Source: Cyclobacteriaceae bacterium YHN15
GTDB lineage: Bacteria; Bacteroidota; Bacteroidia; Cytophagales; Cyclobacteriaceae
DNA: 64,000 bases
Assembly (NCBI GenBank): GCA_003797895.1
Contig: RKQB01000001.1
Coordinates: 62,001-126,000, forward strand
Reading direction: 5' to 3'
Shown: piece after piece, positions 32,708 to 41,902 of the stretch
How positions within the stretch are numbered: the first letter of the stretch is position 1
Layout of the letters: every line of letters begins with the position of its first letter
Position numbers and translations under genes: made by a program
The notes under the pieces: model-generated
Database searches by the model: none
Told to the model about the DNA's origin: nothing
The model's input: only the letters and a program-made list of their open reading frames with translations

Positions 32708-34768
32708 TTATTTGAATTTTATCACCATTAAGGAATAATCATCATCAGCAATCCTGTTTTTACCAATAAACTTATACACTTCCTGTATGATTTTGTTTTG
32801 AATTTGTTCAACGTTCAAATCAGAAGATGTATTTAATACAGTCTTTAATCTCTCATAACCAAATTCTATTCCCTTGCTGTTTTTAGCTTCCACAATACCA
32901 TCTGTGTAGAGCACTAATATATCTCCGGGGCGAAAAGAGAATGTCTTCTCATGGACAAACTTCTTGTAAAGATTGCTTCTCACTATTCCCAATCCCATTC
33001 CATCAATACTTAGGTATTCCGATTCTTGTTTTTTATGGTTATAATATAGTGTTGGACAATGTCCTGCCCGACTGTAATTGATGCTTTTCTTTTCTGTATC
33101 GATGATAAAATAGGAGGTTGTAATAAAATGATTTTTTTCCAGGCATTGACTTAAGGCATTATTTGCCATAAGCAGAAAATCGCTCGGTCTTGGATTCATC
33201 TGGACCAAACTATGGAATATCCCTTTCATTTGAGACATGTTGAATGCTGCGGAAGTTCCTTTTCCGGACACATCTCCAATAATTAACACGAATTTATTTT
33301 CCCCCAATTTTTGGGTTTCATAATAATCTCCACCAACCTCATCCGCTGCTATTGAAAAGCCACAGATATCAAAATTGTCATCATGATGCAAGGTGTCCGG
33401 CAAAAGACTTCTCTGAACTCTTTGGGCAATTTTTAATTCTTCCTTATATCTTTCATTTTTGATGGCTTCATTTAGTAACCTGTAATTTTCCACTGAAATG
33501 CAGGCCTGTCCTACAAAAGTCGAAATGATATTAACCATTTCTTTATTAAAGCCATCCTTCACTTCTTTTACTAAATAAATTCTCCCAATAGTCCTTTGAT
33601 TTACCACCAGGGGAACCATTAACGCCGATTTGTATAATGAATGGGGAATTTTACCTTGATAAACCTTGTTTTCATTATCTTCTTTTTCCCAATCAAAATT
33701 CACAAAAGGTTTGGTTTCATTAATCAGGCCAAACAGTCTATGCAGTTCTTCATTCTCAATAAACCTTTTATGCAAAAAACCTGATTCGTCCATCTCATTT
33801 CTTAATTCCAACCAACCGGCATCAGCATAGGATGCGCTCATGCAGGAATCTATTAAAATATCCAGTACTTGATTTTCACTTTGACCAGGTTTGATGGATT
33901 GGCTTAAACGTTGGAAGTTAATTGCTTCAATAAGTTTTTGTTCAAAAACAGAGGAGGTGGGCAAATTGAACAAAGTGACCAAAAAACTGAAAAGTGAATA
34001 AAAAAACACAAATGAAAAGAGTCCAATTAAGAATAAATTATCAGTAAGGTTGACCAAAATCACCTTGGAATCACTGTAAGACAAAACTTCCACAAATAAA
34101 TAAGATGTGGCTATAAGTATGATGACCAAAAATAATATAGACTTCCATTTTTCTTTAAAAGTCAAATAGGGTATCCACTTTAAATTTACAGAAAGAGAGA
34201 TGGAAAAAATCGTGATGAATACCAGTCCAAACAAAAAGCTATAGTCAAGGGTATTCTTGTTGAAGAATATAAAAAACATGCTGACCAGTAGCAGTATTTC
34301 AAAAGCTTGCCATTGTTGGACAATTTTTTTCGTTTTCTGATATAAAATGAGGCGCTTCCACAGTAAAGTACAAGAAATCAGAAATAATGTGGTCAGCGCA
34401 AAATTGATGTGGTAGAAGAAATTTTTTAGTAAAGGGTCTGTTGCCAAGCGGGAATCCCCCAGTAAATAATAAAATAAGCGGATAAGTAATGATATCCCTA
34501 AAGCAAGTAATCCAGTGGATGCTCCTCTCCAAATCAAATTCAAAAATTCATTCCTTTCATTTCTGGCAATGGAGTGGTTATAAAAAATATAGACCATGAT
34601 AAAAAAAGTTATTTCCAAAATAAAGGAAACTTCTGGTGCAACTCCGGATTCAAGTTGGTTTAATAATCCAAAAATCCTGGTAATATCCACAAATAGAAGA
34701 GATAACCAAGTCAATATGGCAACCAAAATGCTTACTTTTCCGATATTTGGACTGGGAAGTTTTATCAT
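32708..34768 (-). CDS. Membrane-bound SpoIIE/RsbU-type PP2C phosphatase
   Basis: The 686-residue protein has about eight N-terminal membrane helices (1-270), a GAF-like domain (about 285-430, ending in IISTFVGQACISVENYRLL), a short coiled linker (KNERYKEELKIAQRVQRSLLP) and a C-terminal PP2C domain (about 460-686). Its metal-site motifs are DEVGGDYYE and GDVSGKGTSAAFNM, then ILVLYTDGIVEA. It should dephosphorylate the STAS protein in response to a membrane or small-molecule cue. It is the first gene of the switch; a TAGTTTTG -7 box lies 26 nt upstream. Confidence 0.92.
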   Translation of the reverse strand: MIKLPSPNIGKVSILVAILTWLSLLFVDITRIFGLLNQLESGVAPEVSFILEITFFIMVYIFYNHSIARNERNEFLNLIWRGASTGLLALGISLLIRLFYYLLGDSRLATDPLLKNFFYHINFALTTLFLISCTLLWKRLILYQKTKKIVQQWQAFEILLLVSMFFIFFNKNTLDYSFLFGLVFITIFSISLSVNLKWIPYLTFKEKWKSILFLVIILIATSYLFVEVLSYSDSKVILVNLTDNLFLIGLFSFVFFYSLFSFLVTLFNLPTSSVFEQKLIEAINFQRLSQSIKPGQSENQVLDILIDSCMSASYADAGWLELRNEMDESGFLHKRFIENEELHRLFGLINETKPFVNFDWEKEDNENKVYQGKIPHSLYKSALMVPLVVNQRTIGRIYLVKEVKDGFNKEMVNIISTFVGQACISVENYRLLNEAIKNERYKEELKIAQRVQRSLLPDTLHHDDNFDICGFSIAADEVGGDYYETQKLGENKFVLIIGDVSGKGTSAAFNMSQMKGIFHSLVQMNPRPSDFLLMANNALSQCLEKNHFITTSYFIIDTEKKSINYSRAGHCPTLYYNHKKQESEYLSIDGMGLGIVRSNLYKKFVHEKTFSFRPGDILVLYTDGIVEAKNSKGIEFGYERLKTVLNTSSDLNVEQIQNKIIQEVYKFIGKNRIADDDYSLMVIKFK

Positions 34769-34793
34769 TTATTTGTGTAACTCACAATATTAC

Positions 34794-34801
34794 CAAAACT
34801 A
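34794..34801 (-). promoter_or_regulatory. Putative -7 box TAGTTTTG for the PP2C gene
   Basis: It is an exact TAnnTTTG match 25 nt before the start; no convincing -33 TTG is present. Confidence 0.45.
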
Positions 34802-34844
34802 ACTTAATTATCCTGATTACATTTAAAGCCTACTTTATAAAATA

Positions 34845-35585
34845 ATGTTAAATTCTAAAAATTTAATAATGCGCTTTTATAAGTTATTCATCGTCTTTTT
34901 TATTGTCTTATTTTCCGCATGTTCTTCTTCTGATCTGAACAGAATATTGCAGTCAACTGGTGTCCAGGGGACATTGACCCAGCAGGAAGTCTCTTCGGGA
35001 TTAAAAGAAGCCCTTATTCAGGGGATCAGTAAAGGATCTGACAAGGCCGCTCAGACAGATGGCTTTTTCAAAAATGATCTGATCAGAATATTATTGCCTG
35101 AAGATGCACGTAGAGTGGAATCCATCTTAAGGCAAATGGGACTGGGATCTGAAGTAGACAGGGCATTGTTGGCCATTAACAGGGGTGCTGAGAAAGCAGC
35201 AGTTGAAGCCAAACCCATTTTTATCAATGCTATAAGACAGCTGACCATACAGGATGCGTTTAACATTCTAAAGGGAGATCAGGATGCAGCAACCAAATAT
35301 TTAAGAAGGACCACTGAAGGTCAATTGATTTCTCTCTTTCAACCAAAAATACAGGAATCATTGAATCAGGTAGGCGCAACGAAGTATTACGGAGATATCG
35401 CCAGTACATATAATGCCATTCCTCTCACCAATAGGAAAATCGATCCTGACCTGAATGCCTATGTGACCGAAAGAGCTATTGACGGTCTGTTTCTATTGAT
35501 AGCAGAGGAGGAAAAAAATATACGTGAAAATCCTATGGAGAGAACCTCCGCCCTCATGAGAAGAGTATTTGCAGCGCAGGATTGA
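34845..35585 (+). CDS. DUF4197 lipoprotein
   Basis: The 246-residue protein is of the DUF4197 family, a periplasmic or membrane-anchored helical protein of unknown function. The lipoprotein signal is FIVFFIVLFSACSSSDLNR. An ATG eight codons inside (34869) also precedes the full signal and is a plausible start. Family blocks are visible: ALIQGISKGSDKAAQTDGFF, IRILLPEDARRVESILR, AAVEAKPIFINAI and TVTERAI-like AYVTERAIDGLF. Its stop codon abuts the stop of the convergent DUF721 gene with no spacer. Confidence 0.88.
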   Translation: MLNSKNLIMRFYKLFIVFFIVLFSACSSSDLNRILQSTGVQGTLTQQEVSSGLKEALIQGISKGSDKAAQTDGFFKNDLIRILLPEDARRVESILRQMGLGSEVDRALLAINRGAEKAAVEAKPIFINAIRQLTIQDAFNILKGDQDAATKYLRRTTEGQLISLFQPKIQESLNQVGATKYYGDIASTYNAIPLTNRKIDPDLNAYVTERAIDGLFLLIAEEEKNIRENPMERTSALMRRVFAAQD

Positions 35586-35900
35586 TTATAGGAATATAAC
35601 TTCTTCAATGACACCCTTGCCAAATCTTTTTTCAATTAAGTCAAGTACCTTGGATCTGTTCATGGATAATTCGTTTTTCACCGGACCTGAACTTATTTTC
35701 ACAAAGAGTTTCTTTTCTTTTACGAAAATCGAACTGGTCCTGGAAGAGACGGTTTTTCCCATCAATTCGGGCCAAGCCTGAATTACCAGTCTTTGATCAA
35801 ATTTATCTTTTAGCCTGTACGCCTTTAATAGTTCTTCAAAGGCTTCCTGTAAAGGTGCGGCTTCTTTTTTTCTTCCTGTATGGTCTTTGTATTTGTCCAT
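35586..35900 (-). CDS. DUF721 (DciA-like) protein
   Basis: The 104-residue protein has the DUF721 core (LKDKFDQRLVIQAWPELMGK, KEKKLFVKISSGPVKNELSM, LIEKRFGKGVIEEVIF). In other bacteria DUF721 proteins such as DciA help load the replicative helicase; a like role here is inference from the family. It ends exactly where the DUF4197 gene ends, and its start is 23 nt from the stop of hemW on the same strand, so hemW and this gene probably share a transcript. Confidence 0.85.
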   Translation of the reverse strand: MDKYKDHTGRKKEAAPLQEAFEELLKAYRLKDKFDQRLVIQAWPELMGKTVSSRTSSIFVKEKKLFVKISSGPVKNELSMNRSKVLDLIEKRFGKGVIEEVIFL

Positions 35901-35923
35901 TAATTCAAAGATAGGGTTAAAAA

Positions 35924-37048
35924 TCAGAAGAAGAGAGATGCGGCTATACTATCTGCCAATAACTTTCCCTCTTTGGAGAGTAGAAGTTTGTCGTTGTCAA
36001 ATTTTATCAGGTTCTGTTGGAAGAGTTGTTGAACCGTCTCCTTTTTTTCTTTTACCAAATCAAAATCAAAATTTGATTTTAGCCAATTCAAATCTGTTCC
36101 CCAAATGGTTCTAAGTGAGGTGAGAATATATTCATTGGCTAAATCGGCCCCGATTAAATCCTCTTTAGTATAAGGCAATTCATTATTTTCCAACTTTCTT
36201 ATATATAAGGCGTTATTGGCTATATTATATCCCCTATGTTTTCCATCAAATGAATGTGCCCCAGGCCCAATACCTAAATAGGGTATTGCCTTCCAATAAT
36301 TGGTATTATGAACAGCAAATTGGCCTTTTTTTCCAAAGTTTGAAATTTCATACTGTATATATCCTGACTTTTCCATGGAATCCATGAGCATTTCGAATTG
36401 CTCAGCCTGAAAATCTTCAGATGCTTGCCGGAAACTTCCTTTTTCGACCCATTTGCCCAAAGCTGTTTTGGGTTCAACAGTCAGCGCATAACTGCTTATA
36501 TGACCAGGATCAATTTTTAAAGCCAAGGAAAGATCACTTTCCCAAATAGAATGGTCTTCAAAAGGAAACCCAAACATCAGATCTATAGAAAGCTTTTCAA
36601 ACCCTGCGGATTTGGCCAAATCAACCACCTTTAAGGAGTCATCTGCTTTATGTGCCCGATTATAAAATGACAAAACCCTATCATCAAAACTTTGAATCCC
36701 AATACTTAACCTGTCTATACCCAGACTTTTGTATCCAAGCAATTTTTCTTTGTTTAAATCATCCGGGTTGGCTTCCAAAGTAAGTTCTTTAAGATCCAAA
36801 GCATAATTTTTATCGATTTGGGTAAGGATTTTTTCCAAATGACCCAATGATAATATAGAGGGGGTTCCACCACCAAGATATAAAGTTTCGACTTTCAGTT
36901 TTGATGGGAAAAAATTTTTCCTTAACTCCAATTCCTTTTCTATCATATTTAGTACAGGTTCTACCAATTTGGTATTGGTACTAAAATGAAAGTCACAGTA
37001 ATGGCAAGCTTGTTTACAGAATGGAATATGAATGTAGATGCCGGACAA
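35924..37048 (-). CDS. hemW: Radical SAM heme chaperone
   Basis: The 374-residue radical SAM protein has CKQACHYCDF (Cys11, Cys15, Cys18) binding the 4Fe-4S cluster, GGGTPSIL for SAM, and the HemN C-terminal domain. The N-terminal extension of true coproporphyrinogen dehydrogenase is absent, so it fits HemW, which binds heme and transfers it to respiratory enzymes. The start is TTG at 37048; SGIYIHIPFC is the family start. A TATCTTTG -7 box lies 20 nt upstream. Confidence 0.9.
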   Translation of the reverse strand: MSGIYIHIPFCKQACHYCDFHFSTNTKLVEPVLNMIEKELELRKNFFPSKLKVETLYLGGGTPSILSLGHLEKILTQIDKNYALDLKELTLEANPDDLNKEKLLGYKSLGIDRLSIGIQSFDDRVLSFYNRAHKADDSLKVVDLAKSAGFEKLSIDLMFGFPFEDHSIWESDLSLALKIDPGHISSYALTVEPKTALGKWVEKGSFRQASEDFQAEQFEMLMDSMEKSGYIQYEISNFGKKGQFAVHNTNYWKAIPYLGIGPGAHSFDGKHRGYNIANNALYIRKLENNELPYTKEDLIGADLANEYILTSLRTIWGTDLNWLKSNFDFDLVKEKKETVQQLFQQNLIKFDNDKLLLSKEGKLLADSIAASLFF

Positions 37049-37067
37049 AATGATTACTTTTAGCCAA

Positions 37068-37075
37068 CAAAGATA
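37068..37075 (-). promoter_or_regulatory. Putative -7 box TATCTTTG for hemW
   Basis: It is an exact TAnnTTTG match 20 nt before the TTG start, in the divergent gap with the outer-membrane barrel gene. Confidence 0.5.
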
Positions 37076-37097
37076 CGAGTAAACCTTTTTGTTTCCA

Positions 37098-38822
37098 TTG
37101 AAAAAATTATTGCTATTCTTTATTTGTATTCACCTAATCCATCCTGATTTGCTGTATGCGCAGCAAGTTAAATGGGTACAATATGAAATCCGTGGGGGGC
37201 TACAAAAAACAGAAAGTATGACTTTTTCGGATTCAATAGAAATTGTCCGGTTTAAGAAAGGGCTTTTTAGTGACCTATATCAACTCGGTTACCTGAATCC
37301 GGAAATGAACCAAGAGCAACAGGGTAATGATTCTCTCTTTTTATTTGTTAATACCGGTGAGAAATTCGAATGGTTAAGATTATCGTCTGGAAACATAGAA
37401 CCGGTTTTTTTGCTCAAAGCTGGTGTCGATCTCAAACAGATTTCGGCAAAGCCCTTCAATTATAGCGAAGTTGTCAGGATTTTTGAAAATATTTTGAAGT
37501 TCTCGGAAAACCAGGGATATCCCTTTGCCTCAGTGGGTCTAGATTCCGTAATAAGAACTGAGAATCGTTTTTATGGGGCTCTTGATTTGGATTTGGGTCC
37601 CCTGATTAGATTTGACTCCTTGAAGATTACCGGGAATTCCAAAATAAAAAAGGAATTCCTTTCCAAATACTTACAAATAAGACCATCTGATCCCTTTTCG
37701 CAAAAGAAAGTAAATGAAGGCGTAAGGCAAATTACGAATTTACCTTATCTACGATGGGCAGGGGAACCGGAGTTAAGTTTTCAAAATGAAGAAGCATCCC
37801 TGTATTTGCCTTTGGATGATCGCCGGATCAATTCAATTGATGGAATTATCGGGTTTTTACCCAACGAACTTGAAGGTGGGCGGATGTTGGTAACCGGGCA
37901 ATTTGATCTTGCATTATATAATGTTGCTGGGAAAGGAAGAAATTATGAATTGCATTGGCAAAGGTTTAATCAATTTTCCCAAAATTTAAATATTTCAGCC
38001 TTGGAACCTTTGTTATTTGGCTCAGGGATTGACCTGAAAGCCTCCTTTTCCTTATTGAAAGAGGATACCACATTTTTGGCAAGGGATTTTCGTTTGGATT
38101 TTGGGTATAGAATAGGCTCAGGATCCTACCTACGATTCTTTAATAGGAGACAGGCGGGAGATTTGTTGGCTGTTTCAGCCTTGTCCGGCGCAACCGAATT
38201 GCCGGAAATAGGGGACTTCCGCTTTAACAATTATGGTTTGGGGTTTGAACATTCCTGGTTAGATGACAGGTTTTTCCCTAGAAGAGGGGCGCTTACAGGA
38301 TTTGAGTTTGCTTTAGGAAACAAGAATATATTAGTAAATACTGCAATTCCACCTACTTTATATGAGGATGTAGATCTGAGTACTCTTCAATATTACATTA
38401 CGGCAAAGTTGGAAAAGTATTTTTACGGAAACCAAAGATTGGGTTTATTGACCAGATTATCAGGTGGCTTATTGGACAATCCCAATCTTTTTGTCAATGA
38501 TCTTTTCAGATTGGGAGGGTTGAAAACCATCAGGGGATTTAATGAAAACTTCTTTTTTGCCAATAATTATATTTATTTAAACATCGAACCAAGGTATTAC
38601 TTTGATACCTATTCATATTTTATGATTTTTGCGGACATGGGGAGATTACAGAACGATGTCCAAAACCTGCCGACTGATTATCCTTATGCTGTAGGTATAG
38701 GATTCAGTCTGGAAACAGGAAGTGGCATTTTCAACTTTGTATATGCCTTGGGTGGTTCAAATGTCCAGGATTTTGCATTGAACCTTTCTAAAATTCATTT
38801 TGGATATACCGGGAGATTTTGA
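37098..38822 (+). CDS. BamA/TamA-family outer-membrane barrel protein
   Basis: The 574-residue protein has a signal peptide (KKLLLFFICIHLIHPDLLYAQ), at least one POTRA domain (LGPLIRFDSLKITGNSKIKK to YLQIRPSDPFSQKKVNEGVR) and a C-terminal beta-barrel of the D15/surface-antigen type (LFRLGGLKTIRGFNEN is the conserved RGF-type loop). It is shorter than BamA and is more like an accessory Omp85 protein. The start is TTG; another TTG three codons earlier (37089) is possible. It is followed by the DUF4271 gene with a TGATG overlap, so the two are translationally coupled. Confidence 0.87.
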   Translation: MKKLLLFFICIHLIHPDLLYAQQVKWVQYEIRGGLQKTESMTFSDSIEIVRFKKGLFSDLYQLGYLNPEMNQEQQGNDSLFLFVNTGEKFEWLRLSSGNIEPVFLLKAGVDLKQISAKPFNYSEVVRIFENILKFSENQGYPFASVGLDSVIRTENRFYGALDLDLGPLIRFDSLKITGNSKIKKEFLSKYLQIRPSDPFSQKKVNEGVRQITNLPYLRWAGEPELSFQNEEASLYLPLDDRRINSIDGIIGFLPNELEGGRMLVTGQFDLALYNVAGKGRNYELHWQRFNQFSQNLNISALEPLLFGSGIDLKASFSLLKEDTTFLARDFRLDFGYRIGSGSYLRFFNRRQAGDLLAVSALSGATELPEIGDFRFNNYGLGFEHSWLDDRFFPRRGALTGFEFALGNKNILVNTAIPPTLYEDVDLSTLQYYITAKLEKYFYGNQRLGLLTRLSGGLLDNPNLFVNDLFRLGGLKTIRGFNENFFFANNYIYLNIEPRYYFDTYSYFMIFADMGRLQNDVQNLPTDYPYAVGIGFSLETGSGIFNFVYALGGSNVQDFALNLSKIHFGYTGRF

Positions 38823-39931
38823 TGAAAACGAAAGGGCTGTTTTTGATATTACTCCTAATTTCTGTGGCAACTGCTCAATCGCAGGTCATCGAAAATTATA
38901 ATTCAAAAATCAGCGTACAGAAAGAAGGAGGTTTTTTTTCAAAAAAAGAGAGAATAATCATAGGCATTGACGTATTCAGTTTTCCTCAAAGTAGCTTCAG
39001 GTTAAAAATACCAAATGGGTCAACTGTTTTTGTAGGGGACAAATTGTGGTTTTTCACAGAAGCGGACACTATATTTCAAATTTATCAATGGGACTTGCGG
39101 GACCAGTTTGATTTGGAGAGAGTTACCGAAATAAATTTAACCATTTTAAATAATAATCCTGAAACAGGTGGAATTTCTGTTCTCAAAGGTATTTTTGAAG
39201 CGGGAGCTGATCAATTATATGATAGCAAGACATTAGGATTGGATTTTTCAAAAAGAGAAATTTCCGATTTCAATGATTTCTTTACAATAGCCATAGTAAT
39301 TATTTTATTTCTCTTTGCTCTATTTAAGGTTATTTTTCCCGTCGTTTTAGGTTTTATAGCAAGGCCACAAACCGTTTTTACTGCTGAGGATTTCTCGGAG
39401 ACCGGGAGTTTGCAGAAGTTTTTCACCGCAGATGTTTTATTCTATTTATTATTGGTAAATCTAGGAATCGCATTGCTTTGCATGCTGATTTGGAAAGTTT
39501 CGGGAAACCCAATGTATTTTGGTGTTGTAAACAGGGATATCAATGGGCTAATTTTGTATTGGATTTTGGGTTCGATCACTTTAATCTTTTTTTCAGTATT
39601 TAAATTTTTATCCCTGAAGGTTATGGTTTCCATTTTTGATTTAAAGAAGTTTGAATTTGCCCATTTCTTTTACCTTTTACGGATTATCTCCATCAGTTTG
39701 TTTTTGGTGATGGGTTTTAGCACCTATTTCTTTTTCAATGACCAGACCTATTTATTTAGGGTATTGGAAATTTCAATTGTCATCTTTTTTTGGGTATACC
39801 TTTTAGGTGTTTTTTATATGTTTGTGATTGCGGTTAATAGAACAACTTTTAAAAATTACCATTTATTTGCTTACATTTGCACCGCAGAATTGATTCCCTT
39901 TCTGATACTTTCTAAAATGGTTATAGGGTGA
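38822..39931 (+). CDS. DUF4271 membrane protein
   Basis: The 369-residue protein has a signal peptide, a soluble beta-rich N-terminal region (about 20-150) and about six membrane helices in the C-terminal DUF4271 region (from IAIVIILFLFALFKVIFPVV onward). It is Bacteroidota-specific with no known function. I start it at ATG 38822, which overlaps the upstream TGA by one base. It lies upstream of hemD (36 nt), a conserved arrangement in this phylum as far as I recall. Confidence 0.83.
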   Translation: MKTKGLFLILLLISVATAQSQVIENYNSKISVQKEGGFFSKKERIIIGIDVFSFPQSSFRLKIPNGSTVFVGDKLWFFTEADTIFQIYQWDLRDQFDLERVTEINLTILNNNPETGGISVLKGIFEAGADQLYDSKTLGLDFSKREISDFNDFFTIAIVIILFLFALFKVIFPVVLGFIARPQTVFTAEDFSETGSLQKFFTADVLFYLLLVNLGIALLCMLIWKVSGNPMYFGVVNRDINGLILYWILGSITLIFFSVFKFLSLKVMVSIFDLKKFEFAHFFYLLRIISISLFLVMGFSTYFFFNDQTYLFRVLEISIVIFFWVYLLGVFYMFVIAVNRTTFKNYHLFAYICTAELIPFLILSKMVIG

Positions 39932-39967
39932 AGTTCTAATCAGTAAAATTAGGATAAGAGCAAGATT

Positions 39968-40741
39968 ATGAGTAAAACCACAAAAGACAGACTTAATCCT
40001 GTGAAAAGCATATTAGTTTCACAGCCTAAACCTACCGATGAAAAATCCCCTTATTTTCAACTGGCTGAAAAATATAAGATAAAAGTTGATTTCAGACCTT
40101 TTATCCAAGTTGAGCCTGTCTCAATTAAGGATTTCAGAAAACAAAAAATCGACATTTTAAAGCATACGGCAATAATTTTCACCAGTAGGAATGCTATTGA
40201 TCATTTCTTCACTATCTGTAAAGAACTTAAAATAGAGATGCCTGCGGACATGAAATATTTTTGTATTTCTGAGCAAACAGCTCATTATTTACAAAAATAC
40301 ATTGTCATCAGAAAAAGAAAGTTATTTGTAGGTCAGAAAACGGCTTCTGATTTGTTTGATTATTTTAAAAAGCATAAATCTGAGAAATACCTTTTTCCTT
40401 GTTCAGATATTAGGAAAGAAGATATCCCAAACTATTTGACAAAAGTCAATATAGCATTCACAGAAGCAATAATCTATCATACAGTAGCTGCAGATTTATC
40501 AGATTTGAGAAATATCAAATATGATATTCTTGCATTTTTCAGTCCATCAGGCATTAAATCATTGAAGCAAAATTTTCCTGATTTTCAACAGAATAATACC
40601 AGAATAGCCGCATTTGGGCCGACAACAGCTAAAGAAGTTCTAGATCAGGGTTTGATTTTGGATATTGAGGCACCAATGCCAAATGCTCCAAGTATGACCG
40701 GTGCACTGGAATTATATATTAAAAAGGCAAATAATTTGTGA
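39968..40741 (+). CDS. hemD: Uroporphyrinogen-III synthase
   Basis: The 257-residue protein has the HemD bilobal pattern: VKSILVSQPKPTDEKSPYF, AIIFTSRNAIDHFF in the first domain and ILAFFSPSGIKSLKQNFP, RIAAFGPTTAKEVLDQGL in the second. It closes hydroxymethylbilane to uroporphyrinogen III in tetrapyrrole synthesis. HemD is poorly conserved overall, but these blocks are clear. It sits 74 nt upstream of the T9SS porP-like gene, a common neighbour in this phylum. Confidence 0.9.
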   Translation: MSKTTKDRLNPVKSILVSQPKPTDEKSPYFQLAEKYKIKVDFRPFIQVEPVSIKDFRKQKIDILKHTAIIFTSRNAIDHFFTICKELKIEMPADMKYFCISEQTAHYLQKYIVIRKRKLFVGQKTASDLFDYFKKHKSEKYLFPCSDIRKEDIPNYLTKVNIAFTEAIIYHTVAADLSDLRNIKYDILAFFSPSGIKSLKQNFPDFQQNNTRIAAFGPTTAKEVLDQGLILDIEAPMPNAPSMTGALELYIKKANNL

Positions 40742-40815
40742 TCTTTTTAATCTTTTGTGGAGAAATTCAGTTTAAATGTGTAGAATAGAGTCATAAACAT
40801 TATTTCTAATCCTGG

Positions 40816-41787
40816 ATGAAAGAGCTGAGTTTCCTTAAATCAAAGGTTGTTCTTGTTTTTGTGATGCTTATAGTATTTGCTACAACGTCAAATGCACAGC
40901 AGGATGCTCAGTTTACTCAATATATGTATAACGGTCTTTTTTATAACCCTGCTTTTGCTGGAAAGGAATCAGGATATAAGTTTTCTGCTCTCCATAGGAC
41001 TCAGTGGCTAAACTATTCAGGGACGAATGGTCCAGCACCCATAACCCAATTATTAACAGCCACTGGGAGACTGGAAGAATACAATCTGGGTTATGGATTG
41101 ACTTTTGTGAATGATAATATTGGACCTGTTAACAGTCAAGAGATCAACTTATCACTTGGATACCATAAAAATTTAAGGAGAGGGACTTTGAGCCTTGGTC
41201 TTTCTGGAGGAGTTTTTTCCAGTACCATAAAATATGATGAACTGGTAGTCGTAAACCCTGATCCCAATATTCCTACTACAGGAAGAGAGACCCAAATGAA
41301 TTTGAATATTGGAGGGGGAGCAATTTATGACAGGGGTAACTTTTATGTGGGATTGAGCAGCAGGCATCTTAATCAACCGACTTTTGATTTTGGGGACGGA
41401 GCGGTAGACAATCAATTAATGAATCATTCGTATTTATTGGCAGGGTATAGAATTAAAACTTTTGCACTTTGGACATTTGAACCAAGCTTTTTAATAAAAT
41501 CAGTTTCTTTCAATAATTTTTCCTATGACGTAAGCGTTATAGCCACACATAATCAAAGAATCAGTGGGGGCTTAGCATTTAGAGGAGAAGAGTCGGTATC
41601 ATTGCTGTTAGGCTATGGTATTCTCAAAGATAATTCTTTGAGAATTGGGTATGCTTTTGATTTGGTGATAGGTGGGCTTGAGGCCAAGTCTCCGACCAGT
41701 CATGAGTTCATGTTAACTTATAAGCTACAACCGGTGTCGAGAGAGTTTCAAAAAGTTATTCAAAGAACACCAAGATTTAGGTTTTAA
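40816..41787 (+). CDS. Type IX secretion membrane protein, PorP/SprF family
   Basis: The 323-residue outer-membrane protein has a signal peptide (ending TTSNAQQ) and the family start QDAQFTQYMYNGLFYNPAFAG, then alternating beta strands (GYGLTFVNDNIGPVNSQEIN, LSLGLSGGVFSS). PorP/SprF proteins bind PorE or surface adhesins and link secreted or gliding proteins to the outer membrane. It heads the gldKLMN cluster, 115 nt before gldK, supporting a core T9SS role. Confidence 0.93.
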   Translation: MKELSFLKSKVVLVFVMLIVFATTSNAQQDAQFTQYMYNGLFYNPAFAGKESGYKFSALHRTQWLNYSGTNGPAPITQLLTATGRLEEYNLGYGLTFVNDNIGPVNSQEINLSLGYHKNLRRGTLSLGLSGGVFSSTIKYDELVVVNPDPNIPTTGRETQMNLNIGGGAIYDRGNFYVGLSSRHLNQPTFDFGDGAVDNQLMNHSYLLAGYRIKTFALWTFEPSFLIKSVSFNNFSYDVSVIATHNQRISGGLAFRGEESVSLLLGYGILKDNSLRIGYAFDLVIGGLEAKSPTSHEFMLTYKLQPVSREFQKVIQRTPRFRF

Positions 41788-41902
41788 AAAATTTTCGAAA
41801 TTTCTTGTCAAATTTGCAAATTTCTAAGATTTTCCATTAAATTTCGAGATTATAAGTTAATGATTTGTGGTAAAAATTTATATCACTTAATTCATGTAAA
41901 AC

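Noticed and set aside
36274..36477. Minus-strand frame inside hemW
   Set aside because: It is an out-of-frame reading of hemW with no independent support.
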